In this document: positions 23,250-34,780 of the stretch, in pieces | Layout of the letters: every line of letters starts with the position of its first letter | Position numbering within the stretch: the first letter of the stretch is position 1 | Assembly: GCA_017311315.1 (NCBI GenBank) | Contig: CM029672.1 | Coordinates: 9,590,463 to 9,654,462, forward strand | Reading direction: 5' to 3' | DNA: 64,000 bases | From: Dendrocalamus latiflorus | Taxonomy: Eukaryota > Streptophyta > Magnoliopsida > Poales > Poaceae | Made by a program: the position numbers and the translations under genes | The notes under the pieces: model-generated | What the model was told of the DNA's origin: nothing | Databases searched by the model: none | The model's input: the letters and a program-made list of their open reading frames with translations, nothing else

Positions 23250-24330
23250 CAGCGAAGCTAGAAAGAAAATAAGAAGTACCATGACATGGTATGCCATCAG
23301 GAGGTATACCTTCCTTGCACCGCTCTTCCTCTCTCTCTATCTTCTCTTGAAGCGTCGTCGCTTCCCTGCTTCTCTGCTCTTCTCCCCCTCGCTTCTCTGC
23401 TCCAGAGCAGCTCTGCACGTCTTCTCCACTGCCTCCCGCCCCCTCCACCACCACTTGCGGCCAGTGGAGCTGTCGCCACCTCACTGCGCAACCCCCGACC
23501 CTCCCCACTGTGCCGCGTCGTCCAACCTAACCGCCATAGCCATCACTGCTACTGTCCTCCGGCTCCGCTCACCGCCCTCCTACTCTGCCCATCACCCCTG
23601 CCACCACCTACCGCCGAGCCACCGCCTACCCCAATCTCCTTGTATGCCCAAGGGGAAGGGTACGCGGCGAAGGATAGTGTGGGGATGACAGCGATGAGGA
23701 GGGAGGGAGCAATGGACGGGAGCGAGAAGGAGGGAGCGGTGGGAGAGAGAGGGAGCGGTGACGCTTCAGGAGGGAGGAGCATGAGAGAGAGAGAGGATGA
23801 TATACTATCGAACGGTATACTGTTCGCTAGTTTTTCCCAAATAAAATATAGAGGGTCAATATAACATCAAATATGTATATGAATTAAGAATAGGGGACTT
23901 AGTTTAGCATTATGTTAATATTTAAGTAGTAAAATTAGGAAAATTTTATAGTGTATTCTACTGGTAGTAAAGGGCGACAGTATAATTGAAATCCGACCAT
24001 TGATTTGTGAGGCATACTCAACTTTTTCTTATAAATCTTTTTTGGAAGGGTATTATAGACTATTCGTGTGAACACAGTTTATAAACCAACTCGTCGCTAT
24101 CAATATGTTGTAGTGATATGTTCCCTGCTCGTTGCCGCCGCCATAGAGGTCGTGGCCATCACCGCCTCGCCCTTTCCTCCACCGTTGCTTGTGTCGTCGC
24201 CGCCTCACTCCCTGCGTCACTGTCGCATCTACATTTCTTGCGCCGCCGCCATCTCACCCTTCCATGCATCGCCACCACATTTTTTATTCATTGTATATAT
24301 TTTATTTGTTGCTTTTCTTTTCTGTTAGTT
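23250..24330. other. Intergenic, C-rich low-complexity stretch
   Basis: The part at 23300-23640 is CT-rich, and 23640-23800 is GA-rich (gggagagagaggg). The composition opens many frames on both strands. No protein family was recognised. Confidence 0.4.
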
Positions 24331-24619
24331 TTTGACATCTACAACAAAAGAAGCTAAAGCAGAGTTATCGCCTGCTATGGGTGCTGCAATTAAGATCTTC
24401 AAGCATATTAATGAAGATAGAAGGGATCAATTCCAATGGCGCATTATCTTCTTCAAGCATATAAGAGAAAGTACAATAATGCTGACTAGGTCGCCTCTAG
24501 CGAAATCCACATCAGCACAATCCTAAGTGGAAGAGAGAGACAAGAGGAGAGAGAAGCAAGCTGCCCCTTATATAAGAGATGACCTCTAGCACATCATACG
24601 AGGAGTTAGAGGCAGCTTG

Positions 24620-24925
24620 GAGGCGATGCTAGTTCTTAATTTATTGTATTAGCTACCTCCACGTGTTTTGTGGGCCTAATTGATATATTTATGCAAGTAT
24701 TAAATGTTTGAGTGCTTTAGTAGAGGTAACTAATACAATAAGTTAAGAACTAGCTACCTCAACTTATTGTATTAGCTACCTCAACTTATTGAGTTCTTAA
24801 CTTATTGTATTAGCTACCTCAACTTATTGTATTAGCTACCTCCATCATGAGCCACATGTACTCTTTTTGCTTATTTGGCTAGTTTTAGAGGTGGCAGCCA
24901 CCTCTTCTATTAAACTTGCTCTAAA
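24620..24925. repeat. Inverted/tandem repeat cluster, MITE-like
   Basis: The unit AACTTATTGTATTAGCTACC occurs several times in direct orientation (24637-24660, 24770-24842). Its complement (GGTAACTAATACAATAAG) is at 24725-24742, so the region can fold. The right end 'attaaacttgctctaa' resembles ends of grass MITEs. The left end was not located. Confidence 0.45.
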
Positions 24926-26340
24926 GTAAGACAATGAAGAGCAGCTTTATATCGCAACTCGTCCGCATATACAAAACATTCTGTTACCTGTTTAAGATCC
25001 CTTTGCGTACCACTTTTGGCATCGAAGACTTAATAAACTTATGTTGGACCCGGGAGCAACACTTTCAAATTATCTGTGTTAATTATACTAGTTTAAAAAT
25101 TAGCTAGCGCATACGGTGGTCAACAAAAAAAACCATAATGATATTTATTAATTAACTAAATATGGACTTTAAGGTCAAATTTTACATTCACAACTCATAG
25201 GCCAAATTTAAATAATATCAGTGGAAAAAAATCAAAGTGGAAGAAGCCCTTCTAGTCTACTCACAGGCAAACGATTGTGAGACGCGGCCTACTCGTTATG
25301 GTCCTCACTGAAGTGGAAGCAGCCTTTTTTTAAGCAACAGATTAAGTAAGAGTGAGCACAAAAACGTACTCCGCAAATTAGACGGAAAATGCAATATTAA
25401 TGCAAGGCTAACAAGTAAAGACATAATAATGTTATTTGAGTATAAAGCTAAATTTGAGTAAATACAATAAGTATATGTAAATTGCTAAATTTAATATAAT
25501 AAATAAAAACAACATTTTAATCAAATAATATCATTAGTGTAGGTCTATCCTCTACACTAATCTATTCATGGGCATCCCATCTAGATAATCGTTTTCAAAA
25601 GATCTCATATGGATTCCATCTATAGATAATTTTTTTAAAAGATCTCATATGGATTCCATCCATAAATCTTTTTATAAACCATTTTGAAAAACAAAATCTA
25701 ATCCATGAAAAACTTTACTCATCATGCATATGGCTGTGGACACGACTATCCAAGATAGTTTATACACTTTGTAGAGATGGTACAACTTAACAATAAGACA
25801 TGATCATTTTATATTACCACACGATTAGTACAGTTCCTTAGGTGTGCGACAGAGAAATCATAACAAGGCATTTACATGCCAAGCTGCCAAACTGGTCACG
25901 TCTCCGCTAAGATTTCACCACAACATATAGTCTACTAAGTTGGGGCCCCGTTTTGTGCCGTGTGAGACTTCTCGTGGCCTACGCCACGCCCACATTCAAC
26001 CTATAGCGAGACTTAAGTTAGGATCCGCAAATTAGTCAGCCAGGTCTGTCCCATACCAGAGTTGTAATAGTACGATGTGGCTTTAAAGTAGTAGCTCATA
26101 GACTGATCCTTAATTGACTTAGTCAGGCTTTTCACATACCTCTTGTGCAAGCACCCACGTTAAGCCACAAGCACCCATGTTTAGCCACCAAGCAACAACA
26201 TGTACTAGCAAGTACCCATTACCTAACTATTTGTCTAAATCTAAATCTAAATTTTATATTTTACTTTATTAAATATTTTATAGTTCTTCTTGACACATCA
26301 AAATCAGAAATACATTTTAAAACTCACCACCGAGCAACAA
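24926..26340. other. AT-rich intergenic DNA
   Basis: No gene was seen. The box 'agatctcatatggattcc' occurs twice about 40 bp apart (about 25600-25660). A short AAT/TAAAT-rich tract is at 26235-26285. Confidence 0.4.
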
Positions 26341-26349
26341 CGTGTGGAG

Positions 26350-27352
26350 AACGTCTTGCACGACCTGACCGTTCTCCCAGATGATGCATCTCTCCTCCGC
26401 CAGGCAGCACTAGAGATGGCAACGGGTATAAACCCGCTGGGTTTTGCTATCCCAAACCCATGCCCATGAAAGTTGGACGTGCCCGCTAAAAAACTCATGC
26501 CCGTGACGGGTGCAGATTTTTGCCCAAACCCATGCCCACTGGGTTAACGGGTACCCATGGGTCGCCCATCGGGTCAGTAATGCGAGCTACAACAATGGTT
26601 AATGGAGAGGAGGAAGAAGTTCACCGGTCATCTTCGTTGGAGCCGGAGGGCAGCGCCATGGCCAAGGGTCTACTGCTGTGATGCGCGTTGGCTGCGGCGT
26701 GGGGACGGCGGGCTGAACTGGATGGCGAGGCGACGACGAGGGCGTGCGGGAGGACGAGCGTGCGGCGAGAGTGGCGGGAGCAGGAGCGGGAGCTGCGGGA
26801 CGGGACGGCGAGCGTGGAGATTGCCGGAGACCGAGCGCGGAGCGCCAGATGCGCCGCCGCTGCGGCGGCTGTTGAATCGGGGTGTGGACTGGGGAGGAGT
26901 GAGTAGTGACCGTGGTGAGTGCTAGCTAGGGTTAGCCGTATGGGTAATGGGGCATTGCTGCATTGGATTTGGGGGCTTAGGGCTAAATGGCTAATGGGCT
27001 ATGGGCTGGGCTGGTTTGCCTGGGAGGCTGGGAGCCTGGGTTTATAACTCATATGGATCGGGTTTATATTACCCATGAGTTTACGGGTTTGGGTACTATA
27101 GGAACGTACCCGAACCCGGCAGACCCGATGGGTTGGGCTTTTTGCCCATTAAGAGACCCATGGGTTAGGAAATTGACTCAGACACATGTCCTAATAGAGT
27201 AAAAACCCACCAGATATCAGGTACCCATTGCCATCTCTAGGCAGCACTGCCTGCTGGGCCTCACCGTGCGAACAACGGTGCCTACTGCGGATGTCCTCCA
27301 GATCCATATCTATGATTTACATCAGCGCTTCTTTTGTCGAACTCTGCATCAT
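26350..27352 (-). pseudogene. CAR exon 3 fragment, split by an hAT element
   Basis: 26352-26410 plus 27248-27352 are nearly identical to CAR exon 3 at 19675-19835 (the NGQVVQDIL ... EFDIEAL region). The copy stops at both ends without exons 1 and 2. It carries small changes, among them an extra base in the 'cctactgcgg' stretch, so it is not translatable. An 829-bp hAT element sits inside it. Confidence 0.82.
26411..27239. mobile_element. Non-autonomous hAT element
   Basis: Terminal inverted repeats TAGAGATGGCAA-C/T-GGGTA, with 8-bp target duplications GGCAGCAC at 26403-26410 and 27240-27247. Removing it restores the continuous exon 3 sequence seen in the intact CAR gene. Subterminal regions are rich in GGGTA/CCCATGG words (possible transposase sites). 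The core is GC-rich with no transposase. Confidence 0.88.
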
Positions 27353-27544
27353 TTGCTAGAGAAATATGGAGGGAAATCAGGGAGACTTCGGTGTTCATCT
27401 CAACAGGAAATCCTTTGTGACCATCATTAGCCAACTAATGGAGTTCCTGTCTTCTGTTTCAGAGGAGGAAGCTACAGCTTTTATAGTTACAATGCGGCTT
27501 ATGACTTTTGAGCTGTTTGTATAAGAGATTACAGAGTAACAGAA

Positions 27545-27690
27545 ACTCACATGCAATTTTTGCTGATATAAATGAAGTCAGTAAAGTATGTACTACAATT
27601 AACTAGTAGACATTATCTTGAAAAAAAATACCCCGTTTAAAAGCTAGTTACTATAGAAAAAAACGAAAAACAGCTTTTAGAAGCTGAAAA
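27545..27690. mobile_element. MITE end shared with 41875-42055
   Basis: Words such as 'ttaactagtaga', 'tatcttgaaaa' and 'agttactata' followed by 'gaaaagaacag' recur in order in the insertion at 41875-42055. The right end reads AACAGGGCC. It is probably a non-autonomous DNA transposon fragment of unknown superfamily. Confidence 0.45.
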
Positions 27691-27944
27691 GAACAGGGCC
27701 TTAGACGCCAGGCTTGCTATTCGTTTTGCGAAGGAGTTGAACTATCGGAAAATTTGTATTGCTTCGGATTGCCTAGCGCTTATTCAGAAGCTCAATTCAG
27801 TTTCAGCTGATAGATCGAAGAAAATTTAGCTGTCGGAAGCTCCGTCGGCAATTGCTTCCATCATTTGTAACGAAATGTTACGATGAATAAAGTGCTGTGT
27901 CTAATTCAACAAAAAAAAAAGGAACAAACGAAGTCCTGCAACTT

Positions 27945-28043
27945 CACACAGGGACAGGACCCTCCACATATGCGAGACAGTGCACTTCGGCCCTCTACCA
28001 GAATAATGCTAGTGTGTATGCTCGCAATTTCCACGACGCCAAG
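27945..28043. repeat. Second copy of the CAR-upstream block
   Basis: Diverged copy of 23130-23245. It lies beyond the CAR exon 3 fragment in the same order as at the intact locus, so both pieces may come from one duplication that lost exons 1 and 2. Confidence 0.55.
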
Positions 28044-28817
28044 AAATTAAATACACGCGCTTAATTCATTGCTAGCATGGATCGATGCAAATTAATGCTG
28101 ACGTATCTGCCATGCATAGATGGTAGGAGTACATTCACCTTGGATCGACCAGCCTGTGTTTATTGAGTGCATGAATTTTTTTGATTTTATTTTTCTTTGA
28201 AACAAATACGGCGGTTTTTTGAAGTGTAAACAGTTTTTTAAATCCAAAATTATATGTGCCGTTCATATCGACGTCTCTACCGTATCAAAAAATACAGATA
28301 AAAACCACCAACCATAACCAAAATCTATCAGCCACAACCAAAATTCTTTCATAATATATATTTTTATTAGTATATTATGATAATAAATCATAATCAAAGT
28401 CTTGTATGGAAGACCGTAAAAAAATAAAAATAACATATATTTATGAACGGAGGAAGTATCTCTTGGCCTTTACGGTGTGCTCATTTAGACTGAAAAAATG
28501 TGGCTTATGGCTGAAATTACACTGAGCTGATGGTGACTTATTTAGCGTAATTAAATTTAAAAAATAGAAAAATCAGGTTAACCTGTTACAGACAATGCAA
28601 ACGAATACGGGAAAAAAAGAATCGGCAAAAAAGCTAAAAAGCCAGAAAATGATGAAATTTAGGAATAATAAAAAATAAGTCAAAAGTCAGAAGCTGAAGC
28701 CGAAATGACGGGCCTAGCACGTGTACTAGGAAAACATACATTGTTACACACTGAACCACGTACGCACAGCGGAGTAATCTTTTTCGTAATCATGCAATTA
28801 AAACACCATAAACTAAT

Positions 28818-29222
28818 CCGTTTTGTTATTGCATAGTCGCTTGAATTTTTTTGCTTCAGTCGATTTTGTTGCAACATTTTTTCATGTAGACAATATTTTT
28901 TTTGCTGATATTTGCAATATTTTTTGTCTATGTATGCAACATTTTTTTTGCATGGATGTAACATTTTTGGCTGAGAAATGTTGCATACATGGACGGACAA
29001 TATTGCAAGCAGGGACAAAAAAAAGTTGAATATATGGGAAAACAATGTTGCAGTGAAAACATTCTTCGCCGAGAAATGTTGGACACATGGGAGAAATGTT
29101 ACATATATGGATGAAAAATGTTATAAATATAGGCAAAAAATATTACATATATAGAACAAAAATATTGTACAAATCTAACTGAAGCAAAAAAAATTTCAGT
29201 CGACTGCGTAATAGACAGTCCC
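28818..29222. mobile_element. MULE-type MITE
   Basis: Flanked by 9-bp direct repeats TAAACTAAT at 28809-28817 and 29223-29231. The ends are inverted repeats: TTATTGCATAGTCGCTTGAA on the left matches the complement of the right end, which reads TATTACGCAGTCGACTGAA. Both have T-rich 'ttttttgcttcagt' inside. The interior is a degenerate array of AATGTTGCA/TGCAACATT words that flips orientation at the middle. A 9-bp duplication is typical of Mutator-like elements. There is no coding capacity. Confidence 0.72.
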
Positions 29223-29547
29223 TAAACTAATAGCCATTGATGGACTATTCTTAGATATAGCTCATACTATAGTACTACTACATACGACCGATATGAATGG
29301 AATTCAGTGGAACGATATATCGACCGATCATCCCTGTTGGTCCTGGCTGTTAAATGCCTGTTGCATTGATTTCTTGGTGTGGATGCTAGCTAGCTTCCCA
29401 CAAATTTCGACTGTACCTACATAGTACATGAATTAACGACCAGCTGCAACATGCCTGTGGACCATGCACATTAATTAACGAGCTCAGCGCCCTTCCTTAA
29501 TTAGGACATCGTCGACCATGGCCTACAAGCATTACACACATTACATA

Positions 29548-30286
29548 GGGAAAATTGAATATATAGGACTGAGTTGAGAGTAGTTTTGTAAAATAGGACT
29601 AAGTTATTTGTACTTGTAAATATAGGACTGAGTTCACCACCTTCTTGCAAATATAGGATTTTTCCAATTTTAATTTAATTTCTATTTTTCTGGCCTTTTC
29701 CTCCACGCGAAATGACCTTTTTGCCCTTCCCTTCTTCTTCCTCCTGGCCACGCCGCCGCTGGCCGCGCCGTCGCCTGGCCGCGCCGCCCCTCGCCTGGCC
29801 GCGCCGCCGCCTCGCCTGGCCGCGCCGCCCCTCGCCTGGCCGCGCCGCCCCTCGCCTGGCCGCGCCGCCGCCGCTCCCTCGCCCGCCCCGCGCCGCGCCG
29901 CCGCCGCTCCCTCGCCCGCCCCGCGCTGCGCCGCCGCTCTCTGGGAGCAGAACTGAGGTGCTCCCAGAGAGCGGCGGCGCAGCGCGGGGCGGGCGAGGGA
30001 GCGGCGGCGGCGCGGCCAGGCGAGGGGCGGCGCGGCCAGGCGACGGCGCGGCCAGGCGGCGGGCGGCGCGGCCAGCGGCGGCGTGGCCAGGAGGAAGAAG
30101 AAGGGAAGGGCAAAAAGGTCATTTCGCGTGGAGAAAAAGGCCAGAAAAATGGAAATTAAATTAAAATTGGAAAAATCCTATATTTGCAAGAAGGTGGTGA
30201 ACTCAGTCCTATATTTACAAGTACAAATAACTTAGTCCTATTTTACAAAACTACTCTCAACTCAGTCCTATATATTCAATTTTCCC
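29548..30286. mobile_element. Long-TIR foldback element, MULE-like
   Basis: A 739-bp near-palindrome: the arm starting GGGAAAATTGAATATATAGG at the left matches the complement of the right end over the whole element. The arms meet near 29950 (CTGGGAGCAGAAC / GGTGCTCCCAGAGAG). Nine-bp duplications CATTACATA lie at 29539-29547 and 30287-30295. The inner arms are GC-rich with repeated GGCCGCGCC words, and the left arm has more repeat units than the right. It ends 128 bp before the first ATG of the protease gene at 30414. Confidence 0.85.
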
Positions 30287-30308
30287 CATTACATATGCAC
30301 CGGCCTTC

Positions 30309-30333
30309 TATATATATATATATATATATATAT
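30309..30333 (+). repeat. (AT)n tract in protease 1 promoter
   Basis: About twelve TA units directly between the foldback element and the start codon. The tract may serve as or mask the TATA region of protease 1, since no other TATA box was seen there. Confidence 0.6.
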
Positions 30334-30413
30334 GTCGTAGGTGCTGCAAGATCACACACAAGATTACCAAAGTGAAGTTTACTTAGTTCCAGCAGATAAC
30401 CAGCTTAGCATAT

Positions 30414-31565
30414 ATGGCCTCCTACGCCAGTCGTTGCGCAAGAATATATAATATTCACATGACGCCGGCCTTGCTGCTCATTGCCGCCCTAATAGCCACC
30501 ATCAACTGTGCTTCCGGCGGCGACAGCGCCGAGGACATGAAGGCGAGGTTCGAACGGTGGATGGCGGAGAACGGCCGCACATACAAGGACGCCGCGGAGC
30601 AGGCGCGGCGCTTCCAGGTATTCGCGGCTAACGCTGGGCTCGTTGACAGGTCCAATTATGCTGCAGGGGGCGGCAAGAAGTACCGCCTGGCGACCAACAA
30701 GTTCGCCGACCTCACCGCTGGCGAGTTCATCGCAATGTACGGCGGCTACAAGCCCATGCCGTCGTCCGGAGCCGGCAGCAAGTTGCCGGGATTCAAGTAC
30801 GAGAATGTTAGCCTTCCGCATAGCCTGGGCGTAGACTGGAGGAAGAACGGCGCCGTCACTGGTGTCAAGAACCAAGCCCAATGCGGTAATTAAGCACACG
30901 CATATGGAGTGTACACAAACAGATTTAATTACTAGTCGTTTCATACATCGGCACGGTCTCCGATTACAGGGTCTTGCTGGGCGTTCTCTGCGGTTGCGGC
31001 CGTGGAGGGCATCCACCAGATCACGGCCGGCGAGCTGGTGTCCCTCTCGGAGCAGCAGGTACTTGACTGCTCCGGCAACAACGACGGGTGCGGCGGCGGC
31101 GACATGGACGAAGCCTTCCAGTACATCAGCGGCGGCGGTGGCCTCACCACCGAGTCGGCCTACCCCTACCAAGGTGCCCAAGGGGCGACGTGCCGGTTCA
31201 GCCGCGCATCGGGTACGGCGGCCGCCACGATCAGAGGCTACCAGGACGTGCCCAAGAATAGCGAGGCCGCGCTCGCCGTGGCCGTCGCAAACCAGCCGGT
31301 GGTCGTGGCCGTTGACGCGAGAAACTTCCAGCTTTACCAAAGCGGCGTCATGACGGCCGACGGCTGCGGCACGAGCCTGAACCACGCGGTGACGGTGGTC
31401 GGGTACGAGACGGATGCGGCAGACAGGAGCAAGTACTGGGTGATCAAGAACTCGTGGGGCACCACCTGGGGAGAGCAAGGGTACCTGAGACTGGAGAAGG
31501 ACACGGCGGCGTCGAGGCAAGGCGCCTGCGGTGTCGCCATGAACCCTTCCTTCCCTGTTGCGTGA
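30414..31565 (+). CDS. Papain-like cysteine protease 1 (C1A, SAG39/SAG12-like)
   Basis: Secretory or vacuolar cysteine endopeptidase precursor. Exons 30414-30885 and 30970-31565 (GT/AG intron of 84 bp, phase 1) encode 355 aa. A hydrophobic signal segment follows Met-16 (MTPALLLIAALIATI), so that Met is an alternative start. The I29 prodomain has an ERFNIN-type stretch (EQARRFQVFAANAGLVDRSN) and NKFADLTAGEF. The mature part starts near GVDWRKNGAVTGVKNQ. The catalytic residues are visible: oxyanion Gln and Cys in QCGSCWAFS, His in NHAVTVVGYE, and Asn in KNSWGTTWGEQGYLRL. The C-terminus CGVAMNPSFPVA ends without a granulin domain. A polyadenylation-like AATAAA lies at 31811. The frame is intact. 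A foldback element sits in the proximal promoter. The senescence-protease group is inferred from similarity. Substrates are unknown. Confidence 0.92.
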
Positions 31566-32048
31566 AACAACAAAACTAATGGTGTGGACGCAGATGCCTA
31601 ACTAATGCTAGCTAGATAATAATTACGTACTAGTACTAAACTACTAATCCTCGAACGCACGCTAGCTATCTCTGTCTGCCTTCATTCAAATGACAAAAAG
31701 TTCATCTTGTTACCTGAAACTCCATTTATTTGTACGTCTACCATTCTCTAATCTCTGCTCTCCTGGCTCTGTAACCATTAACCAACCAGTTTTAGTTTCT
31801 ATTAGGAAACAATAAAGGCTGCGAACAATGTCGTCTGAGAAACACGCCGGAGATTCTGATGCTCCGGAAAGAAGCCGCCGGAAGGGGCTAAAGTCTTGCA
31901 AGTTGCAAGCCCATCTCTCATGAATATTGGGCCTGGAATGGACATAAGTTTTAGTTTTGGGCCTGGACTGGGTTGGATCGAGCTTAGATTAGGCCTGTGC
32001 TGGGCTTTGGCCCATTAGCAGCCCAGCATTGCTTGGCCCAGATGTCTC
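31566..32048. other. Protease 1 3' flank
   Basis: 3' untranslated and flanking DNA. AATAAA at 31811-31816 is a possible poly(A) signal. The rest, up to the copia LTR, shows no gene. Confidence 0.4.
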
Positions 32049-32815
32049 TGTTAAATAATCCAGCCCGCTCACCGTGGTCGAAGAGTCCGTCGAAGTGACC
32101 ATGGTTGTAAGTCGTACTCGTAAAAACACTCGACACGTGCTTAGTCCACGCGAGAGCGGTTTTCCTGGTTTGTTAGCGTCGTGTGCAACATGGCATGAAT
32201 CCGCGGGATCGTGCAGGAGGTGGTGCATAATAAGGGTGGTTTAATCATAAGTTTAGGTTAGGATTTCTTTAAATAGCAGGTTAATATAATAGAAAATGCT
32301 ACCCAGTTTTCCAGCAGCACAAAATTCTTGTGTTATTGCTCTGTGTTTTTGAACTTCGTATGTGGTCGTGTGTGAGCTCAGGCGTGTTGATCGGCCGAAG
32401 TTCCTAACATTTGGTATTAGAGCCAGGGAATGCTGATCCACGATGAAGCTAGGTGAATCCACGACGCCCCGGCGCTCCCAGTCTTCATCGCCACGTCCCT
32501 GAGACCGCGCCGACGGCAGCGGCGCTCTGGTGGTACGAAGGGTGGTGAAGGAGGTCGGGGGTTCAGCGGTGTATCCGACTCTCACAAAGACGAACTATGG
32601 TGATTAAGCCTTGATGATGAAGGTCATGCTCCAGGCGCACGGGCTCTGTGACGCCGTTGATATTGGCGGGGCTGAATTCATATGTCACTTCAGTTGGAGC
32701 AGGCGCAGCGCATCGCAAGCGCATTGGAGGCCGCCATCTATAGTCCGGAGATGCTATCGGCCCTGCAGAAGACTATGAAGTTCATCCTAAAGCAGGCCAA
32801 AAAATATTGCACAAC
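32049..32815 (+). mobile_element. Truncated Ty1/copia element: 5' LTR, PBS and start of gag
   Basis: LTR 32049-32409 runs TGTTAAATAATCC to GTTCCTAACA (361 bp). It is followed at 32411 by a TTGGTATTAGAGCC-type Met-tRNA primer site. Downstream DNA reads as the beginning of a copia gag (LTKTNYGD then MMKVMLQAHGLCDAV) with stops. No pol and no second LTR are seen, so the element is truncated on the right. Confidence 0.72.
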
Positions 32816-33349
32816 CTAAGCTGTGGCCATTCCACGAATCATAGTGCGCACGTGAGTCACCCAGTGGGGGCACCATGCTCACCCGCTAGGTCATCGCGAC
32901 CTAGCAAGTTCGGGCGGCCATTGCAATCTATTGAGTCTGCATGGCGTCATAGTACTAGCTGCCGATCATCTGTGCGCCATACCGACGAGGAGGTAACTTA
33001 CGTACGAACCTATATTTTTTTCCTATTATGCCTTGCGTTCCGCTAACATCATGGCGTTCTCTTGCCGTAGGTCCATCGTCGAGATGCATCCCTTTTGCCG
33101 TTCGCACCACCTGCACAGACTACTGCTCTCCATCGTTCATCTTCATTGCACATTTGGAAGGTATGAGTTTCGCATTGTACATCCGGAATATTTATTGTGA
33201 CTAATATCGTTTCATTTTGCAGCCTCCAATTCAACATGGGGTGACGACGAGTCCACTGATGACGACGCGGGCCTCCTAGATGCTTCCAGAAAGCAGTACA
33301 CGGCACTAGGGTTTGCAGCGTATGCAGGGGAAAGCTCAGCATTCTTGAC

Positions 33350-34470
33350 AAATGCAGGGTTTGGACACTTCAGTGGGCAGAGTTCCTCCGGTTTCGTTGC
33401 CACATCGTACGGTCAGGGCGAGAGCTCGTTCGCACAACAAGGGAGATTTCTAGAGTCTTTCATACACGACATTATTGCAGGCAGCTCGTAGTTCGGCATG
33501 TATCAGCTGGACGACTTCGACCCTTATCGAACCCAACCTACTGTACCTCAATCTACTGGACCACCGCCGGCCGCTGAGCAGACAGAACGGTCTCCATATC
33601 TCCTCCGACCCGAGATGCAACCTCCGGACCTACTGGACATGTTCGTGCGCAACGGAAGACAAGGCCACGTACGGGTAGGCAAGCACGGCGAGAAGATTGC
33701 AGTGGCTCAGATGCGTGAGCCATATCGCATCCAGTATGATGCATTTTTTTACTACTGTAATTACTTTTAATTGTACAAATTCCTAATGTATAAAATTGTA
33801 AGAAAACATGAAATATTCATAAATTCATGATTAAGTTATGAGATAGCATCAAATAATATATATCGTGATTGGCCGACACATGGCACTTCAAAACATGTGT
33901 GACGATCGTTAAATTCATAATTAAGTTAACCTGAATAAATATGGTAAATTCGGATCACATAAAATTTCCAAAAATTACACAATAACTATTACTATATCGG
34001 GAGGCTTCATATAAAATTTTGTAATTTTTGGAGCTCGTGTGCTATATTTAAAAACTTGTAAAAATATCGAAATTATATGAATTTTTGAGCAACAGTCGCA
34101 ATGGATAAAATTACCCAAAAATTACACTGCGAGGTATGTTGTTTTAAGAGCCTTTACATAATTTTTTGTAATTTTTTTATCTCATTTGATATATTTAAAA
34201 ATTTAAATAAATACTAAACAAAAAAATTAGGGTAGTTAATTAAGCTAGCTCATTATTCGCCTTAATTACCTGCCGCCCCCTCCCTGGACGGCAGGCCTGC
34301 CGTCCCTCATCGGGCGGCAGGCTGCCTGCCGTCTAGTGAGGGGGTAGCAGGTGCCTGTTGTCGATGGCAACACCGCGTGTCACCTCACGGGCGCTGCCGC
34401 CCGCCCACCGGACGACAGAAATGCTATTTTTGCCAATACGCTCGGTATGCTGCTATTTTGTAAATACAGT
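33350..34470. repeat. Duplicated block B, copy 1
   Basis: Nearly collinear with 45410-46345: both start around GGTTTGGACACTTC, share 'acatcgtacggtcagggcg' and 'gatttctagagtc', and continue through AT-rich DNA with 'aattgtacaaattcctaatg' to 'ctatttttgtaaatac'. The first 400 bp look like a degraded protein-coding end (a possible transposon ORF, frame broken), which I do not recognise. It lies downstream of protease 1, as its partner lies downstream of protease 2. Confidence 0.72.
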
Positions 34471-34599
34471 GTAAAACAGTGTCAAAAGTGTCTTTAACTT
34501 CCCAACCTTGCCTGCAATCTAATCGTACAATTAATCTTTGTTAATCAATATAATTCGTTTGCGGTTTGCATCATGTGTACCCGATCGCGTTCGTGCATG

Positions 34600-34780
34600 C
34601 AGATGTCAATGTGACTGAGGAGGAGCATGCCAATGCCGTGGATGAGAAAAAGGAGGACGAGATGATGATGGAGAGGTTCGAGGCGTGGATCAAGGAGCAC
34701 GGGCACACGTACAAGGACGAGGAGGAGAAGGCGCTACGAGATATTCAAGGCTCACGCTGATCCTGTTGGCTCGCATAACG
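34600..34780 (+). pseudogene. Cysteine protease prodomain relic
   Basis: The plus strand reads MMMERFEAWIKEHGHTYKDE, then EEKALR. It then shifts frame within 'ctacgagatattcaag', where the sister genes read an ERFNIN-type block. This is the I29 inhibitor prodomain of the papain family and aligns with residues about 45-75 of the two intact proteases. No mature protease domain follows. It is probably what remains of a third gene in the tandem cluster. Confidence 0.78.

Noticed and set aside
30489..31520. 343-aa minus-strand open frame opposite protease 1
   Set aside because: Antisense shadow of GC-rich protease exons. It crosses the intron and shows no family features.
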